18,593 bases of DNA from an uncultured Blautia sp. (GTDB taxonomy: Bacteria > Bacillota_A > Clostridia > Lachnospirales > Lachnospiraceae), in NCBI GenBank assembly GCA_905209435.1, contig CAJLTE010000065.1, positions 1-18,593 of the forward strand, read 5' to 3'. The notes below the pieces were generated by a model. It did not search any database, was not told the origin of the DNA, and worked only from the letters and a program-made list of their open reading frames with translations. The translations under genes and the position numbers were made by a program. This document shows, one piece after another, positions 14,917 to 18,593 of the stretch. Every line of letters begins with the position of its first letter. Positions within the stretch are counted from its first letter, which is position 1.

Positions 14917-14947
14917 AGGGGCGGCTGCTTTGGCAGCGCCCTTTTTT
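14917..14947 (+). terminator. Rho-independent terminator of purL or the downstream RNA
   Basis: GGGC (14919-14922) and GCTGC pair with GCAGC and GCCC, with one bulged G, around a 4-base loop. Six T follow (14942-14947). It is 200 bases after the purL stop, so the stem-loop cluster lies within the transcript. The stretch 14948-15150 beyond it holds no recognisable gene; there is only a small inverted repeat AACCAAA/TTTGGTT near 14995-15026. Confidence 0.9.
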
Positions 14948-15150
14948 GTAGTTTTGGTCAAAATGGGGTAGAGGGGGTTTTGAAGAAGTTTTTTAACCAA
15001 ACTGCGGAGCTTTTATTTGGTTATGAGTAAGTGGCGAAGCGGCTGATTTTATCCGTTTGATAAAGAAAATTGAGATATGATAAGATATAAATTTTATTGC
15101 GGTAAAGCGATGAAAATATAACTTTAAACTATAACTAGTGCTAGGTTTTA

Positions 15151-15184
15151 TGAATTGGCGTTATTTGAATTGGCGTGGTATAGT
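15151..15184 (+). promoter_or_regulatory. met operon promoter overlapped by a tandem 11-bp repeat
   Basis: A promoter TTGGCG (15155-15160), 18-base spacer and TATAGT (15179-15184) with a TGG extended -10 lies about 50 bases before metN. Two identical copies of TGAATTGGCGT (15151-15161 and 15166-15176, 15-base period) cover the -35 and the spacer. That placement suits a repressor that blocks RNA polymerase. No S-box (SAM riboswitch) or Met T-box is seen in the short leader, so this repeat is the best candidate for met control. The 7-base core TGAATTG occurs again upstream of metQ (16963-16969), which may be chance. Confidence 0.5.
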
Positions 15185-15232
15185 ATGTTCATGCTCAACG
15201 GAGCGGGGAAAAGAAAGAGGTAGATAAAAGAT

Positions 15233-16267
15233 ATGTCAGGGATTGTTATTGAGAATGTCCGGAAGTCTTTTGACACAAAGGATGGTGTTGTTGAGGCTTT
15301 ACGGGATGTGAACCTGTCTATTGATTCTGGTGATATATATGGAATTATCGGTATGTCTGGAGCTGGGAAGAGTACATTGGTACGATGTATGAATTTCCTG
15401 GAGGTTCCGACGGAAGGACGGGTATTGATAGATGGGAAGTCTCTTGGAGATTTTTCGGAGAAAGAGTTAAGGAAACAGAGAGAAGAGATCGGAATGATTT
15501 TCCAGCATTTCAATCTTCTGATGCAGAAGTCGGTAATCGACAATGTCTGTTTCCCACTTTATATTAAAGGAAAGAAGAAAGCGGAGGCCAGAAAGAGAGC
15601 AGCAGAGCTGCTGGACATCGTTGGTCTGGGAGACAGGCAGAATGCTTATCCGGCGCAGCTTTCCGGTGGTCAGAAGCAGAGAGTTGCGATTGCGAGAGCA
15701 CTTGCATCAGATCCAAAGATTCTTCTTTGTGACGAGGCGACCAGTGCACTGGATCCGCAGACAACTTCTTCTATTCTGGAATTACTGAAAGAAATCAATA
15801 AGCAGTTTGGAATTACCATTGTGATCATTACTCATCAGATGTCAGTTGTGCGTGAGATCTGTACACATGTGGCAATCATGTATGAGGGTGAAGTGGTTGA
15901 GAAGGGACTGGTTGCAGATATTTTTGCAAATCCTCAGTCAGAGGTGGCGAAAGAGCTGATCCGTAAGGATTCCGGTTCAGATATTGATGCAGAGACAGAT
16001 AAAGCACAGACAGAGATTAAGAGTGGTGAGAAGATACGAATCGTATTCTCAGAGAATTCTGCTTTTGAACCGGTCATTGCGAATCTGATTCTTACGTTTA
16101 AGGAGCCTGTCAATATCCTGAAGGCAGACACCAAGAATGTTGGTGGTGTTGCGAAGGGTGAGATGATTCTGGAATTTATGAAAGGCAGTACCAATACAGA
16201 GCAGATGAAGAAATATCTGACAGACAGAGGACTGACGATCGGGGAGGTGACAGAGTATGTGGGATAG
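15233..16267 (+). CDS. metN: Methionine ABC transporter ATP-binding protein MetN
   Basis: MetN is the cytosolic ATPase of the MetNIQ importer for methionine. Walker A GMSGAGKST is at residues 40-48, the Q-loop is near FQHFNLL, the ABC signature LSGGQ is at 143-147, Walker B LLCDEAT is at 164-170 and the switch histidine is in ITHQM. The extra C-terminal NIL domain (about 267-342, IRIVFSENSAFEPVIANLIL) binds methionine and mediates trans-inhibition of transport in this family. Length 344 is normal. AGAGG lies about 12 bases before ATG 15233. Its 3' end overlaps metI by 11 bases (16257-16267). Transcribed with metI and probably metQ. Confidence 0.96.
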   Translation: MSGIVIENVRKSFDTKDGVVEALRDVNLSIDSGDIYGIIGMSGAGKSTLVRCMNFLEVPTEGRVLIDGKSLGDFSEKELRKQREEIGMIFQHFNLLMQKSVIDNVCFPLYIKGKKKAEARKRAAELLDIVGLGDRQNAYPAQLSGGQKQRVAIARALASDPKILLCDEATSALDPQTTSSILELLKEINKQFGITIVIITHQMSVVREICTHVAIMYEGEVVEKGLVADIFANPQSEVAKELIRKDSGSDIDAETDKAQTEIKSGEKIRIVFSENSAFEPVIANLILTFKEPVNILKADTKNVGGVAKGEMILEFMKGSTNTEQMKKYLTDRGLTIGEVTEYVG

Positions 16268-16916
16268 CGATACAATAATGATGATCGTACAGGGTGTTGG
16301 CGAAACACTTTATATGACACTTCTTTCCACGATTCTGGGATATCTGTTCGGACTTCCGATGGGAGTGCTGTTGGCGGTTACTGATAAAGAAGGTCTGAAA
16401 CCAAATGCAGTTCTGTACAAAATATTGGACGCAGTTGCCAATATTGTAAGAAGTATTCCATTCCTGATCCTGCTGATCCTGTTAATTCCATTTACAAGAG
16501 CAGTAGTCGGAAAGAGCTACGGATCTACAGCAACAGTAGTGCCGTTGGTTGTGGCAGCGATTCCTTTTATTGCACGAATGGTGGAATCTTCTATTAAAGA
16601 AGTAGATGCAGGTGTGATTGAAGCAGCCAGAGCCATGGGTGCAAGCAACATGAGAATTATCGTGAAAGTGCTTCTGGTAGAAGCCAGAACTTCACTGATC
16701 ACGGGAGCAACCATTGCAATCGGAACTATCCTTGGTTATTCAGCGATGTCCGGTGCGGTCGGAGGAGGCGGTCTTGGTGATATCGCTATTCGTTATGGAT
16801 ATTACAGATATCAGTCAGATATTATGATCGTAACAGTAATCCTGTTGGTAATTCTGGTACAGATTTTCCAGTCAGTGGGAATGCTGATTGCTAATAAGAT
16901 TGATAGAAGAAAGTAA
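16257..16916 (+). CDS. metI: Methionine ABC transporter permease MetI
   Basis: MetI is the integral membrane subunit forming the channel of MetNIQ. The 219 residues contain about five hydrophobic segments (LYMTLLSTILGYLFGLPMGV, VRSIPFLILLILLIPFT, VVPLVVAAIPFIARMV, ITGATIAIGTILGYSAMSG, IVTVILLVILVQIF). The EAA-type coupling motif EAARAMGAS lies at 122-130, which contacts MetN. The start ATG 16257 follows a strong GGAGGTGA by 5-6 bases and lies inside the last codons of metN, which predicts translational coupling. The end of the gene (16916) is followed by a 158-base spacer with a hairpin before metQ. Confidence 0.96.
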   Translation: MWDSDTIMMIVQGVGETLYMTLLSTILGYLFGLPMGVLLAVTDKEGLKPNAVLYKILDAVANIVRSIPFLILLILLIPFTRAVVGKSYGSTATVVPLVVAAIPFIARMVESSIKEVDAGVIEAARAMGASNMRIIVKVLLVEARTSLITGATIAIGTILGYSAMSGAVGGGGLGDIAIRYGYYRYQSDIMIVTVILLVILVQIFQSVGMLIANKIDRRK

Positions 16917-16978
16917 TTATAAAATAAAAAATATTTGAAAATCGTTTTCTGTGGTGTGATTTTGAATTGTATGTTTCA

Positions 16979-17006
16979 GTGTTTAGACATATACATGTCA
17001 AAACAC
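16979..17006 (+). other. Intercistronic hairpin between metI and metQ
   Basis: GTGTTT (16979-16984) and GACAT (16986-16990) pair with ATGTC (16995-16999) and AAACAC (17001-17006) around a 4-base loop, with one A-A mismatch. There is no U-tract, so it is not a clean terminator. Such hairpins before binding-protein genes often mark RNA processing and give more binding protein than permease. No confident separate promoter for metQ was found. Confidence 0.55.
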
Positions 17007-17074
17007 TTCGCGGGATAGTTGATATTGAACAATAATGAAAAGTTAAAAATAAAAAATGCAGGAGGACAATTATT

Positions 17075-17998
17075 ATGAAAAAATTAGTAGCAGCAGTTTT
17101 AACAGGAGTATTAGTAGCAGGAACATTAAGCACAGGTGTTTACGCAAAGGATGATGATAAGACAATCACAGTTGCAGCATCTGCAACACCTCATGCAGAG
17201 ATTCTTGATGAAGCGAAAACACTTCTTGAAAAAGAGGGATATGACCTTGAAGTTACAGTATTTGATGATTATGTAAGACCAAATGAGGTTGTAGAGAGCG
17301 GAGAATTCGATGCAAACTACTTCCAGCATATTCCATATCTGGAACAGTTCAATGAAGAAAAAGGTACACATCTTGTAAACGCCGGCGGAATTCACTACGA
17401 GCCATTCGGAATCTATCCTGGAACAAAAGACAGTCTGGATGATCTTGAAGATGGAGATTCCATTGCAGTACCAAATGATACAACAAACGAAGCGAGAGCA
17501 CTTCTTCTTCTCCAGGATAACGGTATCATCACACTGAAAGATGGCGCAGGATTAAATGCAACAGTTAAGGATATCGAAGAGAATCCTCACAACGTAGAGA
17601 TTGTAGAACTGGAAGCAGCACAGGTAGCACGTGTTACAGGTGAGACAGCTTATGTAGTATTAAACGGAAACTATGCTCTGGAAGCAGGCTTCTCTGTAGG
17701 AAAAGATGCACTTGCATATGAGAAATCCGATTCTGAAGCTGCTAAAACATATGTAAACGTAATCGCAGTAAAAGAAGGCAACGAAGACAGCGAAAAGATC
17801 CAGGCACTTGTAGATGTACTGAAATCTGATGAAATCAAAGACTTCATCAATGAAAAATATGACGGTGCCGTAATTCCTTTTGATGACAGCACAGATACTG
17901 AAGAATCAGATGCGGCAGACAGCAAAGATGCAGATAACACAGATGACGATGCAGAAGAAACCGCAGAGACAACTGAAGCAGCAGAAGATGCTGAGTAA
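17075..17998 (+). CDS. metQ: Methionine-binding protein MetQ (NlpA family), without lipobox
   Basis: This is the extracellular methionine receptor for MetNIQ. NlpA-family features are VAASATPHAEILDEAKTLLE, YVRPNEVVESGEFDANYFQH and GGIHYEPFGIYPG. The N terminus is a signal peptide (MKKLVAAVLTGVLVAGTLST, then GVYA) with a likely signal-peptidase I site after A24. It holds no cysteine, and the whole protein has none, so it cannot be lipidated, unlike most Gram-positive MetQ. The C terminus ends in an acidic Asp/Glu/Ala/Thr tail (about 270-307) not part of the fold. The start ATG 17075 has GGAGG 9 bases upstream. With 307 residues it is about 35 longer than usual because of the tail. How it stays at the surface is unclear. 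Confidence 0.92.
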   Translation: MKKLVAAVLTGVLVAGTLSTGVYAKDDDKTITVAASATPHAEILDEAKTLLEKEGYDLEVTVFDDYVRPNEVVESGEFDANYFQHIPYLEQFNEEKGTHLVNAGGIHYEPFGIYPGTKDSLDDLEDGDSIAVPNDTTNEARALLLLQDNGIITLKDGAGLNATVKDIEENPHNVEIVELEAAQVARVTGETAYVVLNGNYALEAGFSVGKDALAYEKSDSEAAKTYVNVIAVKEGNEDSEKIQALVDVLKSDEIKDFINEKYDGAVIPFDDSTDTEESDAADSKDADNTDDDAEETAETTEAAEDAE

Positions 17999-18043
17999 TA
18001 AATAAAACAGGCCCTGGAGAATGACTTTTCTTTGACAGGTGAT

Positions 18044-18090
18044 AAAAGATTCCCGATCCGGATCAGTTTGACTGGAAAGGGAATCTTTTT
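18044..18090 (+). terminator. Terminator of metNIQ
   Basis: AAAAGATTCCC (18044-18054) pairs with GGGAATCTTTT (18079-18089), with a smaller CAGT/ACTG stem inside the 24-base apical region. A T-tract (18086-18090) follows. It lies 46 bases after the metQ stop. From 18091 to 18224 I see nothing recognisable, apart from an A/T-rich run-up to the tRNA promoter. Confidence 0.88.
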
Positions 18091-18224
18091 AAATATAAAA
18101 TACTCTGTGTGAGATTGTACTGCGGTAAAGAAACTCAATGTAGATAAAGCGGCCCATTGCAGGTGAAAGATTCTGCTGCAAAAAACGTAGAAAGTGACAG
18201 AATCAATGATAAATGCATAAACAA

Positions 18225-18294
18225 TTAAAAAAATAAAAAAAATTAAAAATATTTCAAAATAGGTGTTGACATACGACAAAATCCATTATATAAT
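18225..18294 (+). promoter_or_regulatory. tRNA operon promoter with perfect hexamers and UP-element-like A-tract
   Basis: TTGACA (18266-18271), exactly 17 bases, and TATAAT (18289-18294) form a full-consensus sigma-A promoter. The 40 bases before the -35 are almost pure A/T with several A-runs (18225-18260), like an UP element bound by the alpha C-terminal domain. The transcript would start near 18301, 50 bases before the first tRNA. The leader has a small hairpin (GGACGAC/GTCATCC, one mismatch) near 18315-18334. Confidence 0.88.
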
Positions 18295-18350
18295 AGCAAA
18301 GCAAGTTACGGAGCGGACGACAAATAAGTCATCCGAAACAAGCTCAATAT

Positions 18351-18423
18351 GGAATCTTAGCTCAGCTGGGAGAGCATCTGCCTTACAAGCAGAGGGTCAT
18401 AGGTTCGAGCCCTATAGGTTCCA
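18351..18423 (+). tRNA. tRNA-Val (anticodon UAC)
   Basis: It is a 73-base cloverleaf. The acceptor GGAATCT pairs with AGGTTCC (one U-G pair), discriminator A at 18423. D-stem GCTC/GAGC; anticodon stem TCTGC/GCAGA with loop CTTACAA, anticodon TAC (UAC). The T-arm ATAGG-TTCGAGC-CCTAT is perfect. The CCA end is not encoded, so it is added after processing. First gene of the operon; tRNA-Met follows 16 bases later. Confidence 0.97.
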
Positions 18424-18439
18424 TATCTTAAAAGAAAAT

Positions 18440-18513
18440 GGCGAGATAGCTCAGTTGGCTAGAGCACACGGTTCATACCCGTGGTGTCGAGGGTTCGAAT
18501 CCCCCTCTCGCTA
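18440..18513 (+). tRNA. tRNA-Met (anticodon CAU, elongator type)
   Basis: It is a 74-base cloverleaf. The anticodon stem CACGG/CCGTG has loop TTCATAC, anticodon CAT. The loop is of elongator Met type and not the CTCATAA of tRNA-Ile2; initiator features (three G-C pairs in the anticodon stem, position 1-72 mismatch of initiator type) are not all present. The acceptor GGCGAGA pairs with TCTCGCT, leaving a G1-U72 wobble, and the T-stem GAGGG/CCCCC has one A-C mismatch (50-64). CCA is not encoded. It lies between two Val genes. Confidence 0.93.
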
Positions 18514-18543
18514 CTTGACAGAGAGATCTGTTAGATTCAGTAT

Positions 18544-18593
18544 GGAATCTTAGCTCAGCTGGGAGAGCATCTGCCTTACAAGCAGAGGGTCAT
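18544..18593 (+). tRNA. Second tRNA-Val (UAC), cut by the window end
   Basis: The 50 visible bases are identical to the first 50 bases of the tRNA-Val at 18351, including the TAC anticodon loop, so this is a second copy of the same gene. The spacer before it (18514-18543) ends in a similar TAT as before the first copy. The array probably continues beyond the window. Confidence 0.95.

Noticed and set aside
14948..15232. SAM riboswitch (S-box) or Met T-box before metN
   Set aside because: No S-box core (the GAGGGACTGGCCC / GCAACC type segments) or T-box AGGGTGGNACCGCG was found.
18515..18543. TTGACA after tRNA-Met as an internal promoter
   Set aside because: No acceptable -10 at 16-18 bases; the hexamer is probably chance in the spacer.
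18263..18553. 96-residue ORF across the tRNA genes
   Set aside because: It overlaps two complete tRNA genes, one partial one and their promoter; it is a frame artefact.

Overview
The window looks like a core-genome stretch of a low-to-mid GC Gram-positive Clostridia, most likely Lachnospiraceae (a gut Blautia/Dorea/Ruminococcus-type organism). The reasons are the distal alpha operon (rpoA-rplQ) with an L17 carrying a long internal insertion, a MurT/GatD pair, a one-chain PurL with fused glutaminase, strong AGGAGG-type ribosome binding sites, and tRNA genes without encoded CCA. Genus is inference; no rRNA is present.

Layout: (1) 1-1519: 3' part of rpoA, a structured spacer, rplQ and a strong terminator. 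(2) 1520-2737: a membrane-anchored GDPD-like phosphodiesterase with a TTG start overlapping the stop of a tiny upstream ORF. (3) 2811-6972: a tight unit murT-gatD-HTH/WCX regulator-sugar-binding lipoprotein, closed by a bidirectional terminator. (4) 7033-7756, minus strand: xpt with a structured leader that is not a recognisable purine riboswitch. (5) 7763-9602: a perfect-consensus promoter driving a 75-codon protein, then a CsoR-type metal sensor with a His-rich N terminus, then an Mrp/NBP35 Fe-S carrier ATPase. (6) 9644-10691: a long bidirectional terminator and a minus-strand LysR regulator. (7) 10946-14947: purL followed by about 160 bases of tandem stem-loops and a terminator. (8) 15151-18090: metN-metI-metQ methionine importer with a tandem 11-bp repeat over its promoter. 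(9) 18225-18593: a tRNA operon (Val-Met-Val...) behind a perfect TTGACA-N17-TATAAT promoter with an A-tract upstream.

Functionally the region is mostly housekeeping: transcription and translation, lipid II amidation, purine salvage and synthesis, Fe-S delivery and methionine uptake. I see no phage, insertion sequence, CRISPR array or toxin-antitoxin pair. The unusual material is in regulation and architecture: unexplained structured leaders (rplQ, xpt), the hairpin cluster after purL, the met promoter repeats, a WYL-family regulator that lacks its WYL core, and a MetQ without a lipobox. No complete undescribed defence or mobile system is evident.
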